A stretch of DNA of 64,000 nt from Juglans regia (GCF_001411555.2 NC_049901.1:29638333-29702332), one strand, 5' to 3'. Shown: positions 34,914 to 47,415, numbered from the stretch's first letter. Translations and numbers: made by a program. The notes: a model not told the origin generated them from the sequence alone.

Positions 34914-37900
34914 TGTAACAGCCCGCTAGAAATTCATTGGCGGAATTTCTATTGACTTTAGGAATCTCGTGAAAATCCCATAAGCTTTTACGAATCGACC
35001 TATTGCATAGGTTTTAGTCTGTCAACATAGTCAGTGTTATCACTCACTATGCTGCTAGAAATATGAGTTTTATTTATTTGAGGTGGTTAGAAGTGTCAGA
35101 ATGCATTATGATCTACGCTATTACACTCAGTGGATTATTTAGGATTTTATGGCACAATATCTTATTTTCATAATTCCGGACGAAACGTCTGTTGGAAATT
35201 GTGAAATTATTTTTAGGGGCACTTCGAGGTTAAATTTCGGTAAAAGATTTTCACTAAAGGTTAATATGAATATTTAGGAATTTTTAGTACTAAGTTTATG
35301 ATTCACTTTTTTGAAGTGAATAGTAACCTCGATAAGCGCACCAATTGCAGTGTTTCGAAATCACAGTGTGGAATGTCCAAATTGGATTAGAGAAGTTTTC
35401 TTTGGACACTTGGCAAGATCTTAGCCACACTTAGTGAATAATTTTAGACACTTGGCGCCATAAGGAACGTTTGTTGGATTTGAAAGAATCAAGGTGTGAG
35501 ATCATGTCGCTTAAGCAAAACTTTGTTTCATCTGCTCAACCAAATTGTGCCAGATCAAAGAGGTTTTCAATCCTAGTGAAATTCTAAATGGTGGGAATCC
35601 AATCGAAAGCCCAAAAGCATGGTTGAAATCGAAACCCTAAACGGTTTCCCCAAAACCCTAAAGTTGGCCTCTAAACATTTTCTAATCCGATTTCTAGCAT
35701 TGTGTTTAATCACTTGATTAAATCACTTCCACATGCTATTAATCCTTCAAATTTGTGTTAGAACATCATTATCCAACCTTGTTAACCTTGAAAAATTGAT
35801 TGGGCCAAGTGATATTGGATTTGGGCTTGATAGCAACCCAAACCCTCTTTAAACCCCAAATTTTAGGCCCATTCGGTTTAGGCCCTTTAAGGCCCACGAA
35901 TTTGGTCACCATAGGATTGCTTCATGGCTAAGTTTTATACCCCCACTTGGCTGGCCAGATCTGTACAAGAAGAGCCTAGAAGGTTCTTGAAAGACATAGC
36001 TAAAGGGCCACCTCACTCATTCACTCTTACACTCCACCTTAAGAAAAGATCTTGGTCTGATTTTTATGAGAAGAAAAGGCCAACACTCAACCATTCCTTC
36101 AGTCCTATCACTTTACATAGCTTGTGTAAGAAGCTCTTCAGTCCACTTCCCACGAAAAAGCAACTCTCCTTTACACTTTTCCTTCATAGAACACAAAAGA
36201 CACTCTCGGACAGTTTTTCGTACCTCTTTTGAATGCCTGTTTCGAAGCTTTTGTAAGTGTTTCCTCGCAACGTTTCCTTCATGGAAGTTGTTTCTTTTGG
36301 AGTCTAGTTTACGTGGATATCTTATTTGTTCCATTTGGAGATCATTTGATTGGTAAAAAGTTGTTTAGACCCCAGAAAGGTCATTCTGGGCGATAAACTG
36401 GAGAGTTCGTTATATTTTGGAGTTTTTGACCAAGCTAATGAATAGATCTTGGTCCGAAATTTTTATGGAGTACTGTTAACATGTGTATATGATTATTGGT
36501 TGAGGATTTGTTGCATGATTAAAAGTTTTGGTGAAATATTTTCTTAGGTCTAGAAACTTAGAAACTGGAAGAGGAAAAACAGTTTCTGTTTTGAGAAAGT
36601 TTAAATCTTTTATGGTTTAATCTTATTCCAATGGCTTTGATATTTTTATTGGAAGATCCTAAGCATCTTATATACATGTTAGAATGTTATTTTGAAGATA
36701 TTTGGTGTTAGTTTCGAACATATGAAATTTTATGGAAGGAGATATTTGGTTAGGCCAAAGTGATGATGTTCTTGGCTAAATTTATGTTTTGGTTGATGTT
36801 TACCCATGTGATCTTGAGTTTGAAGCTTGGATCTGTTTTAGGACACCTTTTTGAACCATGTGATGTTTTGGTTTGAAGATCACTTCTTTATAAGTCATGG
36901 ATCAAGAGGTTGATCAAAACAAGTTAGAAACAAAATTCTGTTTTGAACTTAGAAGAGAAACCAAAAAGTTCAAGTATGGTTTTAGTGATTTTGATGACTT
37001 TTGTTCATGATTCAAAACATGATTATTCTTAAGAATATGTTATGAGTGTAGTAGAAGAAAAATTTTGGTTTAATCATGAGTTTTGAGATTTGAAAGAATT
37101 ACAACAAAAAGCAAAGGAAATAGCCTTTGTAAGTTTCGGCCATATAGAGTTTTGATGGTTGTGTTTAGTTTTAAATTTTTATGAATTGATATTTGAGTTT
37201 AGGACAAAATTTACATAAGGTATGTAAATTTTGGTGATTTTTGAAGTTATGATGCAAAATCCTTAAGTTAGGGGTAAAATGGTCATTTTCTCACATGTAG
37301 AGGGTAAAATGGTAATTTTACTCTAAGTTGATATTTTTCCATATTCCTAATTGTTAGTGATTAAGTTCTAATTTTTAGAAATCACTACTTTCAGTTTCCC
37401 GTGATCGCACTTGAGTTTTGTCTCGAAGCGCGAAGATCGAGGTAAGTTAGCTTTTAACTTACTATCAATTTAATGTGTATGTGTGATAAGTAAGGGAACT
37501 AAATTGTATGTATGCATGTTATCATATGTGCCATGCCAAGTCATTACATATTTATCTGTTACACAAAATTTATTCTGTCATGAATTATTCATCTATTACA
37601 CAAGATATTCTATCACGTATTGCTACACATGCTATACATTGCAAGTATGTCATGTTAAGTTAAGTATGCCATCTGTTACATGTATTTCTTGTCATGTAAT
37701 ATTCATTGTCACATGTTACGCCACGTTAAGAAATGTTGTCTGTTATATGGTATGCCATGTTACGAAATGTTGCATGTTACATGTATGACATGTTATGAAA
37801 TGTTCTCTGTTACATTTATGTCTCGAAGTATGTCATGTCTGTCGTCCTACGTTCATGTCACGTTATGTTACGTCAAGATTTCTGTCTTTTATGTCACGTT

Positions 37901-37973
37901 CATGTTACGTCACGTTACGAAATGTCATGTCTGCCAGTTAAGTCATTCATGTCAATCACGACCCTAAGCGCTA

Positions 37974-38067
37974 GGATGGGGTAATATCCTAGTGGAACTC
38001 CTTTGTTCACGCTGGAGTGTCTAAATAGGTGTGAAATTCCCTGGGTTGACGAAGTACAGTCAACAGG
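37974..38067 (+). other. Conserved two-hairpin LTR module (B3 copy)
   Basis: CTAGGAT/ATCCTAG followed by GTTGAC/GTCAAC, identical in stems and loops to the B2 copy. Confidence 0.7.
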
Positions 38068-38149
38068 TTGCGAATGGGGCCTAATTAGCTGGTCACCGGA
38101 GCGCGCCAGGCACTAACGCCGATGGTGCCACACATTATGTTATGTGTGT

Positions 38150-38297
38150 CCACAGCAAGTGTGGCACAAACAGATAAGTCATGGGGCCACAACAACTGTG
38201 GAGCATGAAGTATGGGGCCACAACAACTGTGGAGCATACACTACGTGAGACACAGCAATTGTGACACGTAGAATACGTGGGGCCACAACAACTGTGG
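38150..38297 (+). repeat. CCACA-N5-TGTGG hairpin array (5 units)
   Basis: Units lie at 38,150-38,164, 38,187-38,201, 38,218-38,232, 38,251-38,263 (shortened) and 38,283-38,297. The third unit is the one absent from B2, which implies gain or loss of a ~31-base unit. Confidence 0.8.
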
Positions 38298-38812
38298 AGT
38301 ACGTATTAACGCACTCACAGCTGGTATAGAAACCTGTGATGTGATGCGGTAATCGGCAGGGACACACGGCTCAAGGGGACCTGTGTAGCACCCATATGGT
38401 CATGTTAATGATTAAGTCTATTGAATAAGATTCCAAGTTCAAGTCATGTTTCACGTTATGTTATGTTCAAGTTTACGTTCACGCAATCATGGTAATCCCA
38501 TGAGACAAGAATATGTTCCAAGTTCATGTTATGTTATGTTCACGTTTACGTTATGTTCCAAGTTCACATTTATGTTATGTCATGCTCAAGTTCAAGTTCA
38601 AATTATGCATGTTCACGTTCATGTTATGTTTCAAGTCCATGTTATGTTTCAAGTCACGTTCATGCTAAGCTTCAGTTTCAGTTTAAGTTATGCCAGTTAT
38701 GTTATGTTGTATGTCAAGTTATGCTATGATTACTTACGATTTGATTATGCATTCATGCTTTTACTGCCATGCATGCATCATTAACCTGTGTGGAAGTTTC
38801 CTGTTAACTTGC

Positions 38813-38872
38813 TGAGATTTGTAATCAAATCTCACTGTGGTAGTCCCAACTACCATTCCCCCCGAATGGTAG
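38813..38872 (+). other. Paired 3' hairpins of LTR B3
   Basis: TGAGATTT/AAATCTCA (38,813-38,834, perfect) and CTACCATTC/GAATGGTAG (38,850-38,872, perfect). Confidence 0.8.
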
Positions 38873-39282
38873 ATTTTGTTACAGGATCTGAAGGAGAATC
38901 GGGAATCGACCAACTGGAAATGGTCGACTAAGCGACGATGCGATGTAGGTGTTAATACAGTAGTTACCTCAGATTACTACTTGTATTTGTAGAGTTCAAT
39001 CTCCATCACTCTTTTGATCACAACCATATGGATTAATATTGTGATCTCAGTTGTTTAGTATGTCATTATGTATGAAGTATGTTTTAAGTATTTGAGATAT
39101 TTCGGTTTGGTGCATAGTATTGCTAAAAAGAAAAATTATCCGCTGCGAATATTGCATAATGCTAGATGCATGTTAGGAATATTGCATCTTATATGTCATG
39201 AACGGGGGCAGGTAACCTTGTGTTGCATGTCTCGACGTTTCAAATGTCCGTCCGATCACAAGCGGAATTTGCGGGCGTCACA

Positions 39283-39656
39283 CAAGGTCCTGCTCGACCT
39301 CCTCATTGTCACTTTCGGGTACATGGCCCTCCACAAGCAGTCTTCCCCGATGAGTAGATGACATCGATGATTCTAAAGTCTCGGGCTCAAGATCGATAGT
39401 TGCGGCGCGCTCTTCAGCTGCGTTGCTAGACTCAGCTCCGTCATGCGACATCCTCACTCTAAAGCTATATCGAGCCATCCAAGTGGTTGGGTGAAGTGCC
39501 AGGTAACGTTCCTCGTGAGACAAATGGTTGATTTCCTAATCAAATATGAAGAAAATAATTCACAACTATAAAGATAGTCCACAATAGATCAGAATCAAAA
39601 CAAAAACGGTATTTGATATCCAAGCAAATGAAGTACAATGACTAACTAATGCAAAA
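39283..39656 (-). pseudogene. Family B element, 3' extra ORF, part 1
   Basis: The minus-strand frame 39,523-39,283 reads SHEERYLALHPTTWMARYSF, then an acidic Ser/Glu-rich stretch (ATIDLEPETLESS, then HVPESDNEEVEQDL). No known domain is recognised. It lies downstream of the chromodomain in the restored element. A similarly placed acidic frame exists in element A (49,124-49,546). The part from 39,524 to 39,656 has stops in all frames. It ends at CAAAA (39,652-39,656), the target duplication of element A. Confidence 0.65.
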
Positions 39657-40530
39657 TGTGACGACCAAGATTTTTGCTAAGCTTTCAATGCATTATATTG
39701 TTAATTTGGGCCAGGAGAGGCAGAATAACCCATTGAGAAATTAGGTTGGAATAGAAGGGATATGAGATCTTGAGTGGAATTCAGCCTTGTAGTGGAATTA
39801 GGATTTTGGAGCCCATTGGAATTAGGGTACAAGCCTACCCTAGGGAATGGATTCCCTCTTACCATGTGTCATACATGCAAGAAGGCTTTTTTGTAAGGTT
39901 ATAGTATGGTGACACTTGTCACTATGGGAGAGGGTTTCTAGAAGGAAGATGAAGTGACATGAAAAGTTGGAACTTGAGGGAAGCCCAAAGGGCATGCACA
40001 ACAACCATAGAGGGACATGATTTGATTTTTGCCAGGTGTCATGCATGCAAATGGAAGGTGAAGAGTGTTGTCTTGGGAAAGGGCACGATCTTGTTGGAAG
40101 AAGGGGCTACACGCCTACTAGGGTTTCTGAAGGAGTTTTGTAAGAGAATCCCTTGAGGTGGACGGCAAGGGCAAGGAGGTTTGTGCACTTTTGCCACCTT
40201 TATGACCAATCACACAATGTCCAAGAAATTGGTGGAAGAAATGGACTTTTTGGCCATCATGCACACCCACACTCCCCATGTGCCACTTGTCACACATGCA
40301 CACTTTTAGGGATTGAGGAAGATCTTAGTTAGGTAAAATACTATTTTGCCATGAGGTTCATTTAACCAAGACACAAGATGAAGGGCAATTAGGGGATGGA
40401 GGTTTCGATTTTGAGAGGGAGGTGCCACTTGTCTAAAAGCTCTCTTGTGGTTCCAATACAATCAAATGATGGAGAAGGAGAAGAGGCTCAAGGGTTAGGA
40501 GCCAAATGGTATTCATGCAAGGAAACTTAG

Positions 40531-41360
40531 TGATGAGAACCAAAGTGGGCCTAGTCTTAAAGACCTTTTGCAAGTTCCAGATGGGCCAATCACAAGATCA
40601 AGGAAGCAATGCAAGGATTGGTGCAATCCATTTGGGATGAAGCAAGCAAGAGCCCAACGCTCAAGATGGGCTTGAAAGAAGGAGAACCAAGTTTTGTTTC
40701 ATTTGATAAGCTATGGAAGAGGGCAACAAAATGACTTAAAGGATTTGAGCACTTGAAGGCCTTCAACTTGTTTAATTCATTTAAATGACTTATTTTATTA
40801 GTTTAGAATAATGGAGTTTATTATGGGAAGGACTTAAAGGGGCCTATGCAAGGGCATGTTGGGAAATTTATTATTTTGTTGAACTAGGGTTTCAAGAAGT
40901 ACTGTAGCGACTAGGGTTTCAAAAGACTGTAGCCGAGTTACTGTAGCGCCGTACTGTAGCCGCAACACTATTAACTCAGGAGTAGTTTTGGAAGATGGGG
41001 CATTATTTTTGCTAGGGTTTTAAATAGATTTTGGTTTAAATACTCTTTGTAGTCTCATTTGAAGAAGTTTATGAAATTTGATGAATTTATTCATTGTGAG
41101 TTGAGTTTATCTCCTCTTGTTCTTAATTGAACTTTTGAACTTATCAAAGGTAAATCACAACCTTAGTGACGTTCCTCCTTTGTAAATTGGGTTCTTGAGA
41201 CGGGTTCTTCAACGGGTCTAGATTTTAATATAATCTAGGTTCTTGAAACGAGTTCTTATCGGGTCTAGATTCTGCATCCATTGACTTGATTTTGGCTTTC
41301 TTGGGGAGTTTTCAAATTGATTGTGGGCTCAAGGGATTCCATTCCTGCGGGTTTATTTCA
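40531..41360 (+). mobile_element. Solo LTR H (830 bp) inside the family A 5' LTR
   Basis: Starts TGATGAGAACC, ends GGGTTTATTTCA, with the perfect target duplication CTTAG at 40,526-40,530 and 41,361-41,365. The family A 3' LTR at 52,100 runs straight through the site with a single CTTAG. It contains four ACTGTAGC motifs at 40,901-40,970, a TTTTAAATAGA box at 41,020 and repeated GGGTTCTTGAGACGGGTTC-like units at 41,188-41,270. No coding sequence. Confidence 0.93.
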
Positions 41361-41684
41361 CTTAGCTTGTACAAGAAGCCTCTTATGTCTATAAAAGGGA
41401 GAGGTTCCTGAAAACCCTATTTTTTTTAGTCAGTTGGAGGATTTTCTCTTGAAGCATCCGACCACCACCTTTCGCTCTACTTTCCATCACTTTCTCACCA
41501 TCCAAACACCACCTATGTTACTCTCTTTTCTTTCAAACATCATTTTTAAGCAATCAAAGTTAAAGGATACTTTCTAAGGTGAAAATCACATAAGATATGA
41601 AGCCAAAAACCACCTTTCCAATTCACCCTACACATGGCCATGAGTGGCAAGTTTTGGTTTTAGTGAGTTCACCATGAACTCATG

Positions 41685-41715
41685 TTCTCTCTCTCTCACA
41701 CACACACACACACAC
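41685..41715. repeat. (CT)n(CA)n microsatellite
   Basis: CTCTCTCTCTCTCACA followed by a CA run. A shorter version is in the 3' LTR at 52,424-52,443, so the array differs in length between the two LTRs. Confidence 0.95.
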
Positions 41716-42239
41716 TCGAGCTAGAGGAAGTTAGGTCTTGTTTTGTGGTGTTTCCCATATGAGCTCACACATATACACACACGGTTTTGGGGTTTATTTT
41801 AAACGAGGGCTTGAGTTGATGCAAGTTTCAGACTTGAGGAATGGAGGACCGAAATCTTGGGAGCTTTTCCTTAGACTAGATGTCATGAGCTTGCACATAC
41901 ACACGGGTTAGGGTTTTAAATAACCAAACCTAATGATTTTTGTATATATATTTTCAGCTTGCGTATTTATCGATTGTTGATTTTTGTAAGTAAACTTCTA
42001 ACTTGTACTTGATATTTTATGTATATGCAATGTGAACTTACTTGTTGTTTGGTTGTATGATTATGCTTGATATAATGATGTTCTTCTATGTGATATAATC
42101 GGATCCTTGTGTGAATGATCAACCTATGATGATTCATTGTGGTTATCTTACATCATGAATATGGAGTGGAAAGCCATACTTAGGGTTTCAGATTTTTGCA
42201 TGATTCTTAACATGTTAATGAAGATTGTCGCATTACCTA

Positions 42240-42417
42240 GGGCTGTTTTGGATTCAGAGATGAGATGAAATGATTTTAGATGAAAGATGAAAGTTGAAAA
42301 AATATTGTTAGAATATCATTTTTTAATATTATTATTGCTTTGAAATTTGAAAAAGTTGAATTGGGATTCGAAAAGTTGAATTGTTTATTATATTTTGTTT
42401 GAAAATTTGGAAAAGGA
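42240..42417 (+). mobile_element. Partial MITE (hAT-like)
   Basis: Begins GGGCTGTTTTGGATTCAGAG, then an AT-rich part with ATGAGATGAAATGATTTTAG and a TTGAAATTTGAAAAAGTTGAA unit. It is absent from the 3' LTR. It resembles a short non-autonomous DNA transposon I associate with Fagales genomes (recalled, not searched). The right terminus and target duplication are missing. Confidence 0.55.
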
Positions 42418-43463
42418 TTAAACTCAAAGAAATGTTTTTTTTCCTAAGTATGCTCACTAATATGTTTCGGCTATACATGGAGGTTCATTTATAAAGTTTT
42501 GTTAAGTACATTAGAAGATTCTAATTTCATTTTTTGGGCCATGACTATAGATGAAGGGTTAGCATGATGTGATTAAAGTTTTAAAGGCATAAAATTAAAT
42601 CTCATGCATGCTAGTCTTTATGTATCTCGGCCATTGCATGATACATGTAAAGTTGTGAATGTTCGCTTTTTGTTTGTTGATTGAATGCCTTAGATTTATG
42701 AAAAATGCGAAATGTACCATGGATATGCATGATTGTTTTTTATATGGTCATGATTAAGTTTCGGCATTGCATGTGTCCCATGAAAGTCTAAAGTTTCATA
42801 GTTCATGTCACATGCATTGGGTTTGTGAAATCCTTCAAAAATAAAAGAAGTCTTTTAAAAGTTTGTCATCACCCCAAAGGCTAGGATGGGAAAATGCCTA
42901 GTGGAACTCCTCTATCCACTCAGTAGTGTCTAAAATGGTGTGGTAACCCCTGGGTCAACAAAGTATAGTCAGTGGATCTCGAATGGTTCCTAAAAGAAAA
43001 GGATACTAGAGCAGGATATCACCCAAAGTTAGTGGGTGCCCTATAGTGAAGTCGAAAAGTGAACTACCGTAATTTGAATGATTAAAAGTAAGACGTAGTC
43101 ACCTTGGTCAAAGTGGGCCAATGATTGATGCAGTAACTAGCGGGGAACACACGGTGCATAAGGGAGCCGTTCGGTCTCCATTTATAAGCTAAAATTGAAA
43201 GAAAATCTTTAAGCTCCAAGTTATGTTATACTATGTTATATGAACAAGAACCCAAGCTTACAAGTATGTTAAATGAACAAGTATGAAATAACGAAAAGAT
43301 GTTTTATAAAAGAAAAGGGTTATGAAAGCCATAATGTACACTTTATTTTCAAAAAGTCAAATGCATAAGTAAAGTTTCATGTCCATGCATTCATTTTGAG
43401 TTTGCTTACATTTGCTTACATATGCTTATGATATCTATTACATGTTATTTTTTTACTTACTGA

Positions 43464-43522
43464 GATTTCTCGAAATCATACTGTTGTAATTTTCACTACC
43501 ATTCCCCTACTTGGAATGGTAG
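43464..43522 (+). other. Paired 3' hairpins of the family A 5' LTR
   Basis: GATTT/AAATC (43,464-43,477) and CTACCATTCC/GGAATGGTAG (43,496-43,522, ten perfect pairs, 7-base loop). Confidence 0.8.
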
Positions 43523-44087
43523 AAGTTGTGACAAGAACCCATGAGGATATTCATGGGAAAATGCAAGAGACCAGCTCCCCAGATTCCTAAGGTGACTCCG
43601 AAGAGACTCGAGGTCTCTCAGGAGCCATCTATTTTGGAAAAGTTGGAAGCTGCTGACCAATTCATCACTGGGGGGTTGCAGTTTGTTTGAGCAACTGAGG
43701 AGGATTATGAATTAGGACAAGGCCAACTAGGATCGGCCCCAGTAAAGGACTTATGTTATGGGACCCTTTTGATGAATGACTTATTTTGATGACACTTGAT
43801 ATGATGGTCCCACATTTTGGTAGTTTCTTTTGGAACAATTAAGTCTTTTGATGACTATTATGAAAATTTCTGTTTTGGGATTTATGTGCTTCGGTACCAT
43901 GATATTTGTCTTGTTTATTTGACCTAAGTTGAATTTTTCGCTGCGATATATTGCATACTATTAGATATCAATAGGTGCATTGCATTTTAACCATAATGTA
44001 CAAGGGGTATGTAGCCTTGTATTACATATCTCGACGCTTCAGTCACCGTTCAATCCCGAGTGGAAGCTAGGGGCGTCACAGAAGCGG

Positions 44088-44100
44088 TGGTACCAAAGCA
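44088..44100 (+). other. Primer-binding site of element A
   Basis: TGGTACCAAAGCA, seven bases after the 5' LTR end, matches the initiator tRNA-Met type TGGTATCAGAGC with two mismatches. Confidence 0.75.
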
Positions 44101-44283
44101 ATTATGTCTCTGGATAAACCACAAGTTTTCCTAGGAATACATGGTACCTAATGCTAGGATTGAAATCCAATAGTTATAGGCTTGAACTTTATAGCTATAG
44201 GTTTGAATCCTTAAGGAGGCACGTTCGAAGTATAAGCATGTAGTTGAACTCAAATTGTGAAGTGAAGAAAGAGTAAATCTCTA

Positions 44284-45330
44284 CCTTTAGGAGAAGCTGA
44301 TAAGCATTGGTTTTGTGCCTTTCAGGAGGAAAGGAACCAATGGTGTGCAGACAACACGATGATGTTTCTTTGAGGTCACGAGATCAAGAGGCTAGGAACC
44401 CTCCATTGGAAGGAGGTCAAGCAATTGCAGAAGCCATACTGCAAATGACTGAGGTAGTGAGATATCAAATGGAGCATGGGCAGAATGTGAGGCAAGAGCC
44501 GCCTAGAGGCGAGAATCGAGGATGCCTATGAAAGATTTCTGGTATATCGGTATCTTAACTTTATGGGTACGAAATGAGCTCTAAGAGCCAATAAGTGGCT
44601 TATCGACTTAGATAGAAAATTTAATATCAGTGGATGAACAGAGAATTAGAAGTTCTAGTATGACGGACACTTACTATAGGGAGAAGCTAGCATATGGTGG
44701 CAAGAATTGGAAGATGTCACCACTCTCACTTGAGAGCATTTTAAGAAGGAATTCGATAGTCATTTCTTTCAAAAATAGCTAAGCAACAAAAGGCATTAGA
44801 GATTGCGAACTTGACTCAAGGTAGTAAGGCAGTAGAGCAATATGTAGCTCAATTTATGGAGTTAGGAAGATTTTCCCCACATTTGATTAGTACGGAGAAA
44901 ATGCAAGCTAGGAAGTTTCAAGACAGATTACAACCAAGAATATGGAACCAAGTTGTTTGCTTGCATATTGAGAATTTCCAAGAGCTGGTGAATGTTGCTT
45001 CGATAGCATAGGCAGAGCAGCGGAGTTCGATTTCTCAAATTCAGAATGATTGTAAGAGAGGGATGCCCTAGTCTACAAGAAACAATATGGGGAAGAAGAA
45101 GATCCCCTATACTTTAGATAAAGGAAAAGGGAAGGTAGTCGGTAATGTGGTGCCTGTTACACCACCAACATGTCCTAGTTGCAGACAAAGACACAGTGGT
45201 GAATATCATTTCGCCACCAGAGCATGTTTTAGATGTTGTCAAACTGGCCATATGATTTGAGATTGTCCACGTAATATGATGGGAGGAGCATCGACGCCAA
45301 GAAGCAAAGGAAAGACCCTTGTGAAGGCTA
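44284..45330 (+). pseudogene. Element A gag, fragmented
   Basis: Visible pieces are GQAIAEAILQMTEVVRYQME near the N-terminus (44,307-44,531), the gag core AVEQYVAQFMELGRFSPHLI with EKMQARKFQDRLQPRIWNQV (44,811-45,011), and a CCHC knuckle CFRCCQTGHMI-DCP (45,228-45,270, with a stop inside). At least six stops or frame changes separate them. Confidence 0.85.
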
Positions 45331-45479
45331 AAGTCTATGCAATCACTCTAGGAGAAGTGGATTTGGAAGCTAAGGAAGCTATGGATGCCAAAGTAATCAC
45401 TGGTAACATTCCAACCCTACTGTAGTTGGTAGCTTGTGCTTGCTAAGAATTCCTAAGTAACCTTAGTTACCCTTGTAGG

Positions 45480-45905
45480 TAAGGTTAAGTTGATGCAACA
45501 GTTAGCTTGTGCTTTGTTTGACCGTGTTCTTTTGTGTCATATGATTGCATGAGAAGATGTAAGCTGAGCGTGGAATCCTTGTCCCATAAAGTTTTAGTAG
45601 CTATTCCAAATGGGAAGGTAGTTGGATGCACTCGTATAGTTAGGAATTGTCCGTCGGAAGTCGTAGGACTGACCTTAACCACAGATTTGATCGTTTTCCA
45701 TTTAATGGAATTCGATCTGATCTTAGGAATGGATTGGCTATCTAGGCACTATGCTAAAATAGATTGTCGAAGAAGGAAGGCGATCTTCGAGTTACCCTTG
45801 AAGGACAAAATTTGTTATATGGGGGAAGTAGTGAAGTCAATTCCGTCAACCTTAACGGTAGGACGAGTGAAGAAGGCTTCAAGGAAGGAGCCGATGCATA
45901 TATAG
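45480..45905 (+). pseudogene. Element A aspartic protease, inactive
   Basis: The start reads ACALFDRVLLCHM where chromoviral proteases have ALFDSGASHS-F, so the catalytic D-S-G is destroyed by a local frameshift. Downstream VGLTLTTDLIVFHLMEFDLI, GMDWLSRHYAKIDCRRRK is typical and leads to the linker before reverse transcriptase. Confidence 0.8.
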
Positions 45906-45929
45906 TGGTTATGACTAGTGCAATAGAGG

Positions 45930-46800
45930 AACCTAAAGGAGTCAAAGGGATTCCTTTGATAGAAGAGTATTCTGAAGTTTTTACCGATGATCTACCTGGA
46001 TTACCCCTAAACTGGGAAATAGAGTTTGTAATTGAATTGGAGCCAACTGTGGCCCAGTATACAATGCACCCTATCGAATGGCCCCAGCCGAGTTGAAGGT
46101 TCAGATCAAAGAACTCTTCAAAATGGAATTTATTCGCCCGAGTTCATCCCCATGGGGTGCACCAGTCCTATTTGTGAAAAAAAGGATTGGACTATGAGGA
46201 TGTGCATTGAATATTGGGATTTGAAAAAAGTAACTATTAAGAATAAGCACCCTCTACCTCGGATCAACGACTTGTTGGATCAATTGCCAGGAGCGTCGAT
46301 ATTTTCTAAGATAGACCTACGATCAAGATATCATCAATTGAAGATAAAGGATCAAGATGTACCTAAAACAACATTTTAGACTCGTTATGGACACTTCGAA
46401 TTTTTAGTAATGCCTTTTGGACTGACAAATGCCCCAACAACATTCATGGATTTGATGAATCAGATATTTAGGCAGTATTTGGACAGCTTTGTAGTGGTGT
46501 TCATTGACGACATTTTGATTTACTCCTGAAGTGATGAAGAATATAGGGAGCACTTGAGGATAGTGTTGAGGACTTTACAAGAACATTAGCTTTACGCTAA
46601 GCTCGACAAGTGTGAGTTCTAGCTCAAAGAGGTGAAATTTTTGGGACATGTCATTTCTAGTGAAGGTGTGGTTGTAGACCTTGCTAAGATAGAAGCAATA
46701 ATGGAATGACCAATGCCCATGAGATACGTAGCTTTTTGGGTTTGGCAGGATATTACTGAAGATTCGTCGAAGGATTTTCTAAACTGTCTGGTCCCTTAAC
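45930..46800 (+). pseudogene. Element A reverse transcriptase
   Basis: Motifs in order are [74 protein letters not shown] and the catalytic [12 protein letters not shown] (46,494-46,529), then KCEF, VKFLGHVIS. The FIDD active site is intact, but stops occur after KTTF, YS, EH, CEF and ME, plus a frameshift near 46,090. Confidence 0.88.
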
Positions 46801-46804
46801 GACA

Positions 46805-47290
46805 TTGACAAAGAAGAATTCCAAGTACGTTTGGAGTGAGGAATGTGAAAGGAGCTTCCAGGAACCCAGAAGGAGGTTAACCACGGCACCTGTGTTAGCA
46901 TTTCCTAATCCTCATAAGCCGTATATGGTTTATAGTGACACCTCTAAGATGGGTTTAGGGTGCGTATTAATGCAAGAAGAGCGAGTCGTCGTTTATGCCT
47001 TGTGACAACTCAAGGATCACGAGCAAAATTAACCTCCTCATGATTTGGAATTTGCCGCTGTAGTCTTTCTGCTGAAGATCTAGAGACATTATATTTATGG
47101 AGAAAAGTGTGAGGTGTACACTGACAATAAAAGTCTCAAGTATCTGTTTAGTTAGAAGAACCTGAACATGAGGTAGAGAAGATGGGTTGAGATGATCAGC
47201 GATTACCAGTGTGAGATTAAGTATCACCCTAGAAAAGCCAATGTGGTAGCAGATTCCCTTAGTCGTAAGACTCAGGCCGACGTGCAATCA
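46805..47290 (+). pseudogene. Element A RNase H
   Basis: Contains PYMVYSDTSKMGLGCVLMQE (Asp of the catalytic site), LEFAAVVF (Glu), VYTDNKSLKYLF (Asp) and [12 protein letters not shown] (Asp), the order expected of a Ty3/Gypsy RNase H. Several in-frame stops (after VYAL, DHEQN, LLKI, LFS) prevent translation. Confidence 0.85.
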
Positions 47291-47415
47291 CTTTTGGCAG
47301 GAATGCAGGAATTGCTGATAAGAAAGCCGCCAAGAGATATCAGGTTAACGGTGGTGTAGGAGATTGTACCATTAACTAATGGGAAATTATTGAAGGACAA
47401 GGTAAGGATGATAAA

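Larger units (their letters stand above)
34914..39282 (+). mobile_element. Solo LTR B3 (family B), 4,369 bp, complete
   Basis: Starts TGTAACAGCCCGCTAG, ends GCGGGCGTCACA, with the perfect target duplication CAAGG at 34,909-34,913 and 39,283-39,287. It is nearly collinear with B2 and much closer to it than to B1, so B2 and B3 are recent relatives. The main length differences are one extra hairpin unit at 38,218-38,232 and a shorter second CATG-rich block. No coding sequence. It sits inside the 3' ORF of the family B element. Confidence 0.95.
39657..44080 (+). mobile_element. Family A 5' LTR (4,424 bp)
   Basis: Starts TGTGACGACCAAG and ends GGGGCGTCACA; 5' flank CAAAA. It carries an 830-bp solo LTR (40,531-41,360), a CT/CA microsatellite (41,685-41,715) and a partial MITE (42,240-42,417) that the 3' LTR lacks. 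The conserved module is at 42,888-42,980 and the terminal hairpins at 43,464-43,522. The last ~100 bases share the GACGCTTCA...GGGGCGTCACA ending with families B and C. Confidence 0.93.

Noticed and set aside
39283..39523. A host-gene exon (acidic Ser/Glu-rich protein)
   Set aside because: Position between a chromodomain and an LTR end, and a similar frame in element A, make it retroelement sequence.
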